This document shows, one piece after another, positions 9,644-21,268 of a stretch of 64,000 bases of DNA. The notes under the pieces are model-generated. The model was not told where the DNA came from and did not search any database. It saw nothing but the letters and a program-made list of their open reading frames with translations. A program made the position numbers and the translations under genes. This stretch comes from Batillaria attramentaria. Its lineage: Eukaryota > Mollusca > Gastropoda > Batillariidae. Location: assembly GCA_018292915.2 (NCBI GenBank), contig JACVVK020000481.1, positions 236,001 to 300,000 of the forward strand, written 5' to 3'. Position 1 is the first letter of the stretch, and each line of letters opens with the position of its first letter.

Positions 9644-11524
9644 ATGGCGGCCGCTTCAGTTGAGCCCGGTCACTTCGAGTGTCCGGTGTGCCACGAGAAT
9701 TTCTCTACCCCTAAAATCCTTCCCTGCGCCCACCTTCTATGTCGTCACTGTCTGATACAGTGGCTGAAGTCTAACAGTAATGCAAAATGTCCGTTGTGTC
9801 GTGACGTCATTCTTGATGCATCAGAGAGGATCGGTAAATCGTGTGACGTCATCGCTGACTCGCTGCCTACCGACCTGGCTATGGAGGCTAGGGTGGAATG
9901 TGCGGCCATTCTCAGCAAGAATCACGTGTGTTGTTGCTGTAAGAATACACCGGCCACATCCATCTGTCTCGACTGTGGCGACATGATGTGTCATACATGT
10001 ACAAATTACCACAAAAGCTTTTCTGCAACAAAACAACATGATGTGGAAGACCTGGCCACCATGACTGCAGATCGTCTGGCTGCCAACCGCCGCTTGTCCT
10101 GTACCGTGCACAATGACGAACAGTCCAAATTCTACTGCCCCACCCACGGGGCCGCCATCTGTCACCTGTGCGCCACATCCAAGCACCGCGCGTGTCCGGA
10201 AGTGACGGAACTGGAAGAGAAAATGCAGGAGGCGCGTGCAGTGCTGGCGGAGCTGGCGGCAACACTGAAGGCCGGAGAGAGCAAGCTGGAGGGGGCGATC
10301 AGCGAGCTGGATCAGTATCTGGTGGACATGGAGAAAGCAACACAGGCTGCCCTGGCCGACATTGACCACAAGTGTGACCGCCTGCAGAGTTGCGTGGAAG
10401 CCTGTCGCAAGCGTTTGAAGGAACTCGCTAAGGGAGCTAACTCTGAGGGAAGAAAACGTGTAGAAGAAATAAAATGGCGTCTGTTGAAGCGACGTGGACG
10501 AGTGACGTCACACTGGCGACTGGTGGATCGCGTTGGAGACAGGATGCCCCGTGTATGTGGTGTCAGCGACATGACCTCCACGCTCCACACTCGCGTAAAA
10601 GGCATTGATCTCAGCGTCACCTTGCCTACTAACTTGAAAGCCGTTGCCAAGACAACACTAACGGTAGACGAGAAGGCGCTGGCCCGTATTGAACGTGAAC
10701 TGTCGCAACTAGGCCAGCTGAGTGTGACGCCCGCTGTGAAAGTTGCTTCAACGCCATCCGCCCCAGGAGTGACAGGAGACATGGCCGCTTCACACTCTGT
10801 GGGTCAGGTAACGGTCAGTGTCGTCTGGTAAATACAATAATTGTGGTACTGTGTGACCTGAGTCATCTGCCCGCCTTTCTTTCCTGGTGTGGATAAAATT
10901 ACATTCATTTGAGTCTATTGATGATGCCTATTAGCAACGAATAGTAGTAGGTGTTTGTGTTTGTGTGTGTGTGGGGGGGGGCGGGGGGGGGGGCTTTCTC
11001 CACACAACAATGCTGTAAACATGGCGATGTGATTCAGGCGACAAGCTGGCGATTCCACACGAACCACGGGGAGAACATCGTGCTGAGTAACAACCAGCAG
11101 ACGGCGGAGAGAGGCTGGTGGGCCTGGGATGACGCCATCGTGATTTCCAGTGAGGCCATGACGACAAACACAAAGTATGAGGTATTGCTACAGATTGTAG
11201 TCACACAGTACTTATGATGGTGTAATGCAGGCGTATGATACATGTAGGCAACATTAGTTTGTGTTGTTTTTCTTACATTTCCTTTGTTTCTACACAGACA
11301 TTATCGTTGTCTTGTTGTCGATATTTCACATCCGTATGTTAATTTCCTTTTTATTGTTTTTGCCTCTTATCAGTGTGTGTGTGTTGACGTTGTTGATAAT
11401 AGTAATAATGATAATAATGGATACTTATAGAGCGCCAAGAGCCCATTACTGTGTTTATTCTCAGTGAGCTCTCAGCGCTTATAGAGCTTAAAAAGAAACA
11501 AAACAAAGCAATACAGGACACGCA

Positions 11525-11556
<32 letters not shown>

Positions 11557-14500
11557 CAAACATGAGAGACACGTGCGGTCAGTTCATGTAACAGTAAACG
11601 CCTGTTCAAATGATGTGTGGTTTATCTGTGTAGGTACGACTGGATACAGTGGAAGGAAACACAAAGATATGGACCCTGTATTGTGGTGTGACTGTCGGGG
11701 ACCCGGCCACCCTTACCCTGCCCTCGGATCCTGCAGGATGGACACAGGCTGTTGTGATTGGATCTAGCGGTGTTTGGCAGTACTGGCCTAATGCGGTAAG
11801 GAGCGTGTGATATCGGCACGTGATGACGTGTGAAACATGCTCGGATAACACATTTTGATTCAATACTTATATGGTTATACACATTCCGACACCGCATAAA
11901 GGTAAATTATGTTAAAATAATTATTCTTAATTCATCTGAAATCAGCAAAATGTGGAAGTTGCATGTGTTGTAGAAAACCAAATTTGTGTTGAAATTTACA
12001 AAAAGTCGAAAACAATTTTGTTGTTGTTGATTTTTTAAGTATAGAATTCAGTGGTCCGCCCAATATTCCTAACAAAACAAGCTACACAGTCAATTCCGTG
12101 ACCGTAGCTGAATGTTGTATCGCTTTTAGTTACTTACTGTGATAGGCTTTTGATTGAGATGAACCGCACCATGTGATTACAAACTGTGATATTGCCACAG
12201 ACGAGAAGTACCGTAGGAAAGTCACTGCGCGGTCTGCGTGAGGGAAGCCGTGTCGGGGTGCTAGTGGACACCGCCAACAGTCTCCACCTGTATGTGGACG
12301 GACAGCACCAGGGAGTGGCCGCCAGGAACATACGTCACCCGTGTCACGCTTTCTTCTATATCCACAGTCATTACAAAAAGGTCAAGTTAAACTTGCTGTC
12401 TTATGTTATGGAGTGATTTCGCTTCTGAATCCACCTGTACGCCTGAAATACTCTATCTTGATGAGTAGTAGAACTCGTAATGCGACACAGTGTTGTTACA
12501 CTTTGCACGAGCGGTCGAAATTGACATTCAAACCCTAAGACTCTTGGTACAACACTCTCCACTCAGTGTGTTCGCTGCGTACGCTTCTTGTGGCTCAGTA
12601 CCAGCATTTGAGATGCTGTCACTCTGTACGTGTCACAGTGATTATAGACACCACGAAAACAGCTCAAGACGATCTGTTAGCAACCAAAAAAAAAAAAAAA
12701 AAAATAGATAAATAAATATAAAAAAATACTGCGCCTTTAATGTAAAGCGAAACTGTAATCGCGTTACTAACCACGTCACACGCGTGGGATATGATTGATA
12801 TAATTATATGAATGTATTATATATCATTAAAGGTCTCGTGAAGTTTTCAGGAATGTTTTGGGGTCTTGGTTTTTTGGGTTTTTTTTAAATTAAATTTGCT
12901 CCTTTTTTTTTTTTTTTAACAAAAATCGGCCCAGTGGCCCACTATTTTCACATCATGATCAATATCTCTGATTTGGAATGGTCATGCAAAGAACACACTG
13001 GTGACGCGGCTACGCGAATCCGACCGGCTGTCGGCCGCCGTGACTGTTAGGCCGGAAAAGCGCGAGACGCATGCGGTGACGTGCCAGGGAGGCTAAGAAC
13101 TGAAATGAGTTTGATCATATTGTTATATGCAAATATCAGTAAGACTTTCATCTTCCCACCCAAAGCGATTTTACATCGAAAATGTTATTCATGTAAGGAC
13201 ACGAGTCATATTTGTTCGACTGCAATGAGACTCGAGAGCTATTTTGCAGTTTAACACGAAGCTGACAAAAAATACCACGTTAATTCCAGTAGTTTCAAAA
13301 CAGACGCGTATCCGTGATGTCTTTGTGACTTGCATGCCAATTGTTGTGACGTAGGATGCTTTAGTGTTTTCGCAGTTTTAAAAAATATCAGAGCAGTGCG
13401 AAATCCTCGGCTAAGAACAGACAATTTCAAGGTCATTCCGCACTATCTGAGCTATACATCACTAGCGTCAGTGAATAGCCCTTGAAGTCTTAATCTATGA
13501 TCCCATGTAGTTAGGCGACTGTTTCTCATGTGAATGCCAGGGAAACTGTGGAAAACATGTATTCATATAATTATTAGGTTTGGATTTGTTTTGTTTATGG
13601 AAAGAAGACATCGACTTTACCCAGTAACCCCATCCAGAGATTTTTTAATGAAAAGGAATAATAAAAGTATTATAACCAACAAACCAACCAACAAGTGAGA
13701 GGAGGAACACTTGTAGTGGTGCGATGAATTTTATTTCTTATTTCGTATGAAGATGGAGATGAGAATGAAAATGAGTATGAAAGATGATTTGGAGTGATGG
13801 CTTCAAATGTATGATTTGTGGTGTGTATCAGTGTGCGTGTGTGTTGGTTAGTGTTTATCAGTGTGAGTGTGTGTTGGTTTGTTAGGTGTCTGTAGAAGTG
13901 GTGTGCGTGGGCATCTGTATGGGTGTGTGAGAGGTTTTGGAAGTAACGTTTCTTTCTGCAGTGTGGTAAAGGTAAGAGTGGTCTGTGTGATTTGTTTGGT
14001 GTGGCGTATGTGGATGTTGTGTATGGGTGTCGTGGTTTTAGTGCAGGGTATGTGGGGTGTGATGAGGATGATGTGGGTGCAGATGTGGATGTGGATGTGA
14101 ATGGTATGTGCGTATATGTAGATGAGGGTGGTTTAGATGCGGATGTGGAAGATGGTGATGTCGGTGCAGGTTTGCTTGGGTGCTTCAGGTAGGGGTTCAG
14201 ATGAGGGTGGTTCAGGTGTGTGTGTGGATGAGGGTGGTGGTTTGGTTGAGAGTGGGGCAGATGTGGATGAGTGTGAGGGTAGTGTAAGTGTATATATGTG
14301 GATGGGGTGGTGCAGATGTAGATGTGGTTTGTGTGTGCACAGGTTTAGGTGTATATGCAGGTGCATGTGTAGGTGTGGGCATGCGTAAGCGTGGTGGTAG
14401 AGGTGTGTTGTTAGTGCATGCGTCAAGTATTGTCATGTGTGGTGTCTGTTCCTGTACGTGTGATCATGTGTTTCAGTCTGTCCATTATGTTCATTATGTT

Positions 14501-16059
14501 GTCTGTAAGTGTTGTTGTGTTCAGGAGGGAGTAGCCTTGATTGTTGTGGCATGATTGTAAGTCCATTATGCGTGTATGAGTGCACTTTTGATTCTGAGGT
14601 TGATGTCTGTAAGTAAGTTTTGCATAAAGAAGTTTGATGCGCCTGGTAGTGTGAGATGTGGTGCATATGTAAGTGTCGCTGGAAGTATGTTATTGGTGGT
14701 GGTGTTGTGTGAGTGGATGTCAGTGATGAGTTGGTGTAGTTGGTGTGCAATGTAGAAGTGGTGCAGTGCTGTGTCAGTGTCTGTTGTGTATGTGTCCATG
14801 GGTTTGTCGAATTCTCTGTTGATGATTTCCAATTCCTCTGAAGTGATTGTGTATTGTGTCGTGGTTTGTGTTGCGTGTTCTGTGTTTGTACCTGTGGTGT
14901 GTGTCATGGTGTGTGTTATAGTGTTTGTTGAGTGTTCTGTGCGTGTGTCTGTAGTGTGAGCTGTTGTGTGTGTTGCGGTGTAAGCTGGGGTGTGTTCTGG
15001 TGTTGTGTAAGTTGAAATATTTTCAGGTGATGATGATGAGAAGAGTGAAGATGGATAATTGATATTGATAGATGAGGATGGTGTTTGTGGTGTGCATGTG
15101 GTCATTTCTCTGGAAACAAAAAATAAGTAGTTCGGTAAATATGGTTGTGTCTGTGTTTCTTTTATCTTAATTGTGAAGCGAGGAGATATGGTTGAGGAAA
15201 AAAAGGAGGAAGGGGGCAGGGAGGTTGAAATTGGAAGGGTAGGGGAAATTTTTTTGGAAAATAACACTTGTAGGTTATTATCCACTACGTTCTCTGGCAG
15301 TTACATCTGAAATGGGACACCTAAAATCCCCTAAATCATAATAATCGCATAGGTAAAAAGAAAGGAGAAGCTGGTCGGTTCTTAGCCACGCGAGTCAGTG
15401 CCGGTTCATAACCACAAAATATTCACTACCAATTTTCTTTCTCGGACTGCGCGCGATCTAAGCCACAAATTGCAATAATTTTGTAGGTATAGCCGCAAGA
15501 CATATTATAAAACTGGGACGTTTTAATAAACTTGACTTTCCTTTCTGTAATTTTATAGTATCGCGAATGCAAGTGAATTTTCTACAGAAAACGAGACTAA
15601 ATTGCTTCCAACGTGAGTGTACGCGCAAGTAGCACCACAAAAACCACATACGAGTTGAACAGAGACCTTCTTCGACAAGACAGGCCAACCTCAGGTCGAG
15701 ACAAGCTTTCACGTGTACAGCGCAGATGATTTTCTGAGAAAAGTCGCGTGCGGCCAAGCAACGCTAGCGCTCAACGCCACAAGTCGGTCAGAATCGGGAT
15801 AGCCGCGTCACCGGTGTGAAGAAGGAAATGATAGAGCGTCGCTGTCGCTGTTCAGTGTAAATGAAGGAATAACATGGTTCACACAGACTTCCAGGAAACA
15901 TCCCCTGGGCTGAGTATTAACGGACTCTTCATGAATCCATGATACGCACTTCCTTTAACTTAATATAATCAAAAGACCTTGTTACTAATAAGGTTTTAAT
16001 CAACAATAGTGTTAACATTCCTAGCATACTTCATGGCGATTTTTTCAACTTCCGGTGTC

Positions 16060-16139
<80 letters not shown>

Positions 16140-16269
16140 CCGTATTTCATGTTATGTGTGTACGTCTGTCGCGCTTCAAGCATGTTTTCCTATCTGGTAA
16201 TATGATAATGTATTGTCTCCTGTCTTTTTCATTCAGATCACAACTCTTCCCTTGAGAGCCATGCCGTGA
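9644..16269 (+). CDS. Gene 1: RING/B-box/coiled-coil/NHR protein (TRIM-like E3 ubiquitin ligase), class A
   Basis: Five coding exons, all introns phase 0: 9644-10807, 11038-11181, 11634-11795, 12201-12380, 16237-16269 (560 aa predicted). Exon 1 starts at an ATG in a good context (AGGATGGCG) just after a CCCAG acceptor. RING-HC: C13, C16, C28, H30, C33, C36, C49, C52. B-box1-like finger about 96-135 (C96, C99, C108, C111, C116, C119, H123/H132). B-box2: C153, H156, C165, H168, C173, C176, H181, C184. Coiled coil about 187-282, then a linker. Residues 389-560 read as an NHR domain (WRFHTNHGENIVLSN; CGVTVGDPATLTLP; VGVLVDTANSLHLYVDG). Expected role is ubiquitin transfer to a target bound by the NHR; the target is unknown. 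Exon 2 carries a unique variable stretch (GWWAWDD). Intron 4 holds a 2.8 kb transposon and lacks the SINE found in the paralogs. Splicing is inferred from sequence. Confidence 0.85.
10974..11037 (+). promoter_or_regulatory. Poly-G run before the exon 2 acceptor
   Basis: A G-run ending about 45 bases before exon 2, followed by a purine-rich stretch and a weak acceptor (GTGATTCAG) with little polypyrimidine. The same arrangement occurs before exon 2 in genes 2-5 and in the inverted copy. It is a candidate splicing control element. The preceding exon has an in-frame stop soon after the donor (VTVSVVW), so retention would give a protein without the NHR. Confidence 0.4.
12994..15818. mobile_element. 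2.8 kb TIR transposon with 5-bp target duplication in intron 4 of gene 1
   Basis: The ends are inverted repeats: left CACACTGGTGACGCGGCTA, right (reverse complement) CACACCGGTGACGCGGCTA, with weaker similarity for another 20 bases. AAGAA flanks both sides (12989-12993 and 15819-15823). The paralogous introns (39140, 54860) show the uninterrupted site CAAAGAAGGAAATG. A CAC start with a 5-bp duplication fits the Transib/RAG-like group better than most superfamilies, but no RAG1-like core is visible, so the superfamily stays open. The interior is strongly G+T rich on the plus strand (13840-15060). Confidence 0.8.
14566..15105 (-). CDS. Hypothetical Thr/His-rich ORF inside the TIR transposon
   Basis: On the minus strand an acceptor-like TTTTTTGTTTCCAG precedes AGAAATGACC, and the ATG at 15105 opens a 179-residue frame. 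The first half is Ser/Thr/His rich and low in complexity (TTAHTTDTRTEHSTNTITH). The second half looks more like folded protein (EELEIINREFDKPMD; LHHFYIAHQLHQLITDIHS; NFFMQNLLTDINLRIKSAL). No domain is recognised. The open frame also continues upstream of the acceptor. It could be an exon of an element-encoded or captured gene, or a chance frame in a strand-skewed repeat. Confidence 0.3.
   Translation of the reverse strand: MTTCTPQTPSSSININYPSSLFSSSSPENISTYTTPEHTPAYTATHTTAHTTDTRTEHSTNTITHTMTHTTGTNTEHATQTTTQYTITSEELEIINREFDKPMDTYTTDTDTALHHFYIAHQLHQLITDIHSHNTTTNNILPATLTYAPHLTLPGASNFFMQNLLTDINLRIKSALIHA
16063..16138. repeat. (CA)n microsatellite
   Basis: Pure CA run in intron 4 of gene 1, about 100 bases before exon 5. 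The paralogs have (CT)n or (TG)n tracts in the corresponding position. Confidence 0.95.
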
Positions 16270-16577
16270 AACAAGAGAAGTGTAACGGGCGGTAGCTGGT
16301 ACAGTGACTGTATCTCTCATCATGTGCTGTCTGTCACAACTCTCACCCAGCAACTCTGTATACATACAATTTGGTTTTCATTCATATGCGAAACAGTAAC
16401 CATAAACACATAATTATACTGTGCAAGAGAATAACCATTTCACATCATCAGAAAGATATCATATAATTGTCTGTTTTCATTCGGTGTTGTTTCATATTCT
16501 GTTTCCTACCAAACTCGTGTACATGCTGCCATTATTTGATGAGGTGTTGTTTTATAAACTGTAATGATAGTAAACAT

Positions 16578-17330
16578 GCACAGCTCAGTATAACACTTGG
16601 CACAGCACTGTCGACTTTCGTTCTTATGACTTACACTCAGGGGCGCCGGAAGATGTTGGGGGGAGGGGGGGGCAGAATCTCGGAGGGGGGAACGTTGCCC
16701 GAAGAAAGTGAACAGCGGGGGGGGGGGGGGGGGGGGCGATCAGATGCTGCGCAGACAAAAAAAAAAAAAACCTTTACGAACCAGGGAGCAACTGAAAAGA
16801 AGGACATTGCCCGGAAAAAGTGAAAAGTGGGGGGGGGGGGGGGGGCAATCAGAGGAGCGGACAGCCTTCGGTCTGCAAAAACAGTTCCCTGTTGGGTGGG
16901 ATGAGGGAGAGAGCAGGAAGAGGGGTAGGGGAGAGGTAGGGGAAAGGGGAGGGGGGGCAAGACCATGGCATTGCCCCCCCTCTTGCCATAGTCACCTGAT
17001 TTTCCAGGGGGGGGGGGCAAAAAGACACTCTTGCCCCCCCTGCTTGGGTACAGGGGGGGGGGGGCAGCTCTGTCGACTGTCGTTCTTATGACTTACACTA
17101 CAATGTACATACACACAACTCAGTATAACACTTGGCACAGCACTGTCGACTTTCGTTCTTATGACTTACACTACAATGTACATACACACAACTCAGTATA
17201 ACACTTGGCACAGCACTGTCGACTTTCGTTCTTATGACTTACACTACAATGTACATACACACAACTCAGTATAACACTTGGCACAGCACTGTCGACTTTC
17301 GTTCTTATGACTTACACTACAATGTACATA
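16578..17330. repeat. 73-bp minisatellite of gene 1, interrupted by a G-rich insertion
   Basis: Array units occupy 16578-16637 and 17069-17330. Between them, 16638-17068 is unrelated sequence starting CAGGGGCGCCGGAAG and packed with G runs of 8-18 and two CCCCCC runs. Another fragment with a similar start (CAGTGCCGGCAGAAGATGG) is at 57761. Confidence 0.85.
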
Positions 17331-17429
17331 ATATTATAGCTGTTCTAGCGAGTGTAAAGCGATTGTTTCATGACATTTAAACGCTGTGTTTGTTTTGGTC
17401 ACAACTGATGAAACTCAAAAGGGTGACAC

Positions 17430-17668
17430 TTAGCACGTACGATGTTTCTATAGCATGTACGATGTTTGTATAGCATGTATGATGTTTGTATAGCACGTAT
17501 GATGTTTGTATAGCACGTATGATGTTTGTATAGCACGTATGATGTTTGTATAGCACGTAACTATGATGTTTGTACAGCACGTATCATGTTTGTATATCAC
17601 GTATCATGTTTGTATAGCACGTATTATGTTTGTATAGCACGTATCATGTTTGTATAGCACGTATAACG
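17430..17668. repeat. 20-bp minisatellite downstream of gene 1, about 12 units
   Basis: TATAGCACGTATGATGTTTG units, with one unit broken by an extra few bases near 17560. The later units carry CATG in place of GATG, indicating sub-family blocks. Confidence 0.95.
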
Positions 17669-17910
17669 TGTAAAAGTAGGGCTTACAGAAAAGCAATCCT
17701 GGCTTCAGGTGAATCCCTCTCATCGGCGATACAGAACAAGGGAAATAACTCCTATCCATAGTGGTGGGTGGGAGAGAGATCATTGCACATACCTGTACTA
17801 GGAAGTACTATCTGATTTAAACGGAAAAATAACATCAATAAATAGTGTTGTGTGGAAACTACTGGAGTTTAACACATCTATATACTTGAGCGGGTGTGTG
17901 TTTGCCCCCA

Positions 17911-17917
<7 letters not shown>

Positions 17918-17965
<48 letters not shown>
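17918..17965. repeat. (CT)n microsatellite
   Basis: CT run in the gene 1-2 spacer, matched at 41327-41368 after gene 3. Confidence 0.95.
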
Positions 17966-17967
<2 letters not shown>

Positions 17968-18009
17968 ATCCTAAGAAAGGGACTAGGGGTTCATTCTCCA
18001 CTAACAGGT

Positions 18010-18840
18010 GCCAAAAGCCACCGAATTTATTTTTTTTTTTTCATAATGTACAAATCTCAGTAGCATGACAGCCATGTTGAACATGAGGATGTACACGAGC
18101 CGTGGTGGTTCCTTGCTCAGTTTGTGCTGCTGGTCGTTACAAGCCGTTTTGTGACTAACCGGCCTCCATTACGCTCGGATACCTGACTTTCATCATATTT
18201 CATCAGCATGTTTAACGCAATCACCTGAACGATTATGCTAATGACTGATTGTAGGCAACCTCCGAAACAGCTTGAACAGACTGACTAGTGGAGACATGAT
18301 GACAACAGAGGTTAAAACACGTGTACACCTATAGACATATTAAGCCTAGAGGTGAAATAACAGGAATGCAGTATCTGGCGCTTGTGGTGGCACCCTTCTG
18401 GAACTGGAAGCCATTTTGATCAGTTTCTCAGTGATCTTCACACATATATGGTTGGCACACAAAGAAATCGTTGGGCTAGATTTCATTTTTGTTGTTGTTG
18501 TTGTTGTTGTTGTTGAATATTTGACCGAACACTCCTTATATGGTCACTGTGACAACTGGTAGTTATTTTGAAATAACGACTTCTCATGAAATGGTTTTTA
18601 TCACATTTTATTCAGCATGCCAAAGAGTGCCCATGGTCTGAATGTCGTGTTTGTAACTTGATCCATTCAATTTGTATTTAGAAAAGAAATAGTGCCTACG
18701 GCCATTCTCCACACACACAAACCACAGGGTTGTTACACAGACTCACTTTGTTACACAAGTGACCCAAAAGATGAGTTACATTCAGTGATAGTCTGTAAGC
18801 TCTGCTGAAGTTGACACAGAAACATGGTAGTGCTCAAGTT
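18010..18840. other. Non-coding spacer shared by class B upstream regions
   Basis: No supportable gene. About 600 bases (18040-18640) match 48320-48860 upstream of gene 4 at high identity. A (GTT)n run (18490-18515) is longer here than there. Confidence 0.6.
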
Positions 18841-18844
18841 GTTT

Positions 18845-18921
18845 TTGTTGTTGTTATTGCTGTTTGTGTGTGATGGTGGTGGTGTTGTTGGTGTTGTCAC
18901 GTTGTCTTTTCTGTTTGTGTG

Positions 18922-18955
<34 letters not shown>

Positions 18956-19140
18956 ACTGCTGTTTGTGTGTTGTGGTGGTGTTGTTAATGTTGTTATTGC
19001 TGTCTGTGCGTGGTGTTTTTGTTGTTGATGTTGTAATTGCTGTTTGTGTGTGCTGGTGGTGTTGATGTTGTTGTTATTGCTGTTTATGCGTGGTGCTGGT
19101 GATGCTGTAGAAGTTGTTGTTGTTGTTGTTGTTGTTGTTT
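18845..19140. repeat. (TTG)n-rich degenerate tandem repeat
   Basis: GTTGTTATTGCTGTTTGTGTG-like units separated by (TTG)n runs. ORFs here (Asn/Thr/Gln rich) are repeat artefacts. Confidence 0.8.
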
Positions 19141-19400
19141 TCTTTATCACGTACTCAAACCGGCCAAGTAGGATTGCGGCATGACTGTTCAAATGCCGGA
19201 AAAGGAATGTTGGTTGTGAAAACTGTAGAAACGCCATCAGTCTCACCCACTGACTGACAGTGTCATCAAACTTTCTACATCATCTGTCAGTATCACTGAC
19301 GTTACAGTAAACACACGCACTCTTTCATCGTGATCATAATTATTCTATACGTCTGTTGTCCAGGCTCTTTACACTTAAAGTAGCAATTGCAAACACGGAT

Positions 19401-19705
<305 letters not shown>

Positions 19706-19789
19706 CCAAACCCGAATGTGGACTCTGACCCATGACGTGTGAGATAACAAGTCCCACCACAATCGGTGAAGTAGGAAGCCGTTGCCGCA

Positions 19790-19968
19790 GACGACAGGAC
19801 CCGCAGGGCTGAACAAGCCGACCCGTCAGTGACACAGTGAAAACCGCCAACACTGAATTACTACTGATCGCTTTCTGTGTACTGACAGCCACTGACAGCA
19901 ACGACATCTCGTCAAGAAGACTGTTGAACACTTGTACCCTGTCTACCCGTATAACAACAGTAGGAAGG
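19790..19968 (+). promoter_or_regulatory. Gene 2 class B promoter region and non-coding first exon
   Basis: Shared with 50330-50497 (gene 4) and 60880-61069 (gene 5), ending in the donor GGAAGG|GTAAGTAGCG. There is no TATA box at an obvious distance. Its strong conservation plus the donor suggests a 5' UTR exon spliced to the acceptor TTCAG|GTTATCAGCC at 21255/21256, 13 bases before the ATG of gene 2. Confidence 0.5.
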
Positions 19969-20150
19969 GTAAGTAGCGATAATTATGTCCATACTGAACG
20001 TAAACACGTCTCCATGTTGTCCTATTTTCACTTTCGCATTGTCCCCCCTTCACTGACGCCAGCCACACCGCCCATCGCTAATTGCCAGCCGTCTGACGGG
20101 ATTTAAGGAGTGATACAGGTGTAGACCAGTAAAACGTTACACGTGATCTT

Positions 20151-20817
20151 TTTTGCTGCCCCAACTCTTTGCCGGCTCCAGTGGTGTTCCTCCCTGGTAA
20201 TGAGTGGAATCCACGGAAGCCTCTGAAGTTGGGGCAATTTTTATTATGCGGGGTGGGTGGGTGTTTGGGGGTTTAACGTCCTTTTCCACCACACAGGGTG
20301 ATATCAAAGACGGGGCAACGATGAAAAAGCCAGCACAAATATTTGGCCCCAGCCGGGATCGAACTCACGACCCGAGCATTAGAAGTCCAACGCTCTACCA
20401 TTCGACCACCCCGGCTCCCCTTTTATTATGCATGATGATGGAGATGTTGATGATGGTAAGATGTTGCTATGGAGGTCCGTGTGGTTAGGGACTGCGGGAC
20501 AGGGCCGCATTCCACGCTTCCTGTCTTAAATATCCCGGCATTAACCAGGCCCGGGAACTACGGCACCTGCGGTGCCGGCCGTGTAGTCATCCACATCGTA
20601 AAACGTGTCATACCAAGGGAAGCTCCCCCAAAGTCGAACCCGTGAAGTGGGTGAAGCTCGGCTGTGTGGCAACAGCCTCCCCATTGGGCCCATAGCACAC
20701 CCGCTCTGGGTGGGAGCCGACCTAGGTAGGAAAAATCCCGCCGGCTTGCCTCGGCTGGGGCTCGAACCCGGGTCTCCCGGTCCATAGTCCGGTGCTTACC
20801 ACTACACTACGGGGGCC
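20151..20817 (-). mobile_element. SINE type 2, split by a nested type 1 SINE
   Basis: The tRNA-like head lies at the right end on the minus strand (GTAGTGTAGTGGTAAGC and GGGTTCGAGCCCC). The ~500-bp body matches 54159-54656, with a poly-T at the left end. It interrupts sequence that is continuous upstream of genes 4 and 5 (CACGTGATCGTGTTGTAGG). The type 1 SINE at 20249-20420 sits inside it. Confidence 0.85.
20249..20420 (-). mobile_element. tRNA-derived SINE, type 1, nested in SINE type 2
   Basis: Full-length minus-strand copy, flanked by the perfect 10-bp duplication TTTTATTATG (20239-20248 and 20421-20430). The other type 2 SINE (54159-54656) has the same point uninterrupted. Confidence 0.9.
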
Positions 20818-21268
20818 TGTTCGTGTTGTAGGTATTGATAGTGTATAACACACGGCTAATTGTCACTGTGGTGTGTCGGGGAGCTTCAGGTTACAGTTGA
20901 CTTCCGTGTTCGTGCGAGTCGGCATAGGGGACGTCACTACTGGTAAACGTCGTCGTTTTGAATAGCGTATTATGTCCCCTGCACAGGATTTGTTCTGCGG
21001 TGTGCGTGTGCAGGACTTGTGTGTTTTCCGTTGCTGGCAGCAAAACGTTCTGACTTCATACAAGCAAACACGAAAACGGCGTCCAGAGTTGTCTATAGGT
21101 TTCATTCAATCTTTTCTCTCCCTCGATTCATTGATCTGTATTGTAAATGTTCATGTTAATGTATCGATCACTCAGTCAATGTCAGCATGCTTTTCAAACC
21201 GACCAGTGAAAACCAGCATAATTACAGCTTACAAGATTCATCGTGTTGTGTTCAGGTTATCAGCCAGC

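Noticed and set aside
18854..19246. Asn/Thr-rich 130-codon ORF on the minus strand
   Set aside because: Arises from the (TTG)n tract; low complexity only.
20972..21268. In-frame extension of gene 2 by 99 codons upstream of the chosen ATG
   Set aside because: Genes 4 and 5 have different, shorter and unrelated extensions, and the extension crosses a splice acceptor shared by all three.
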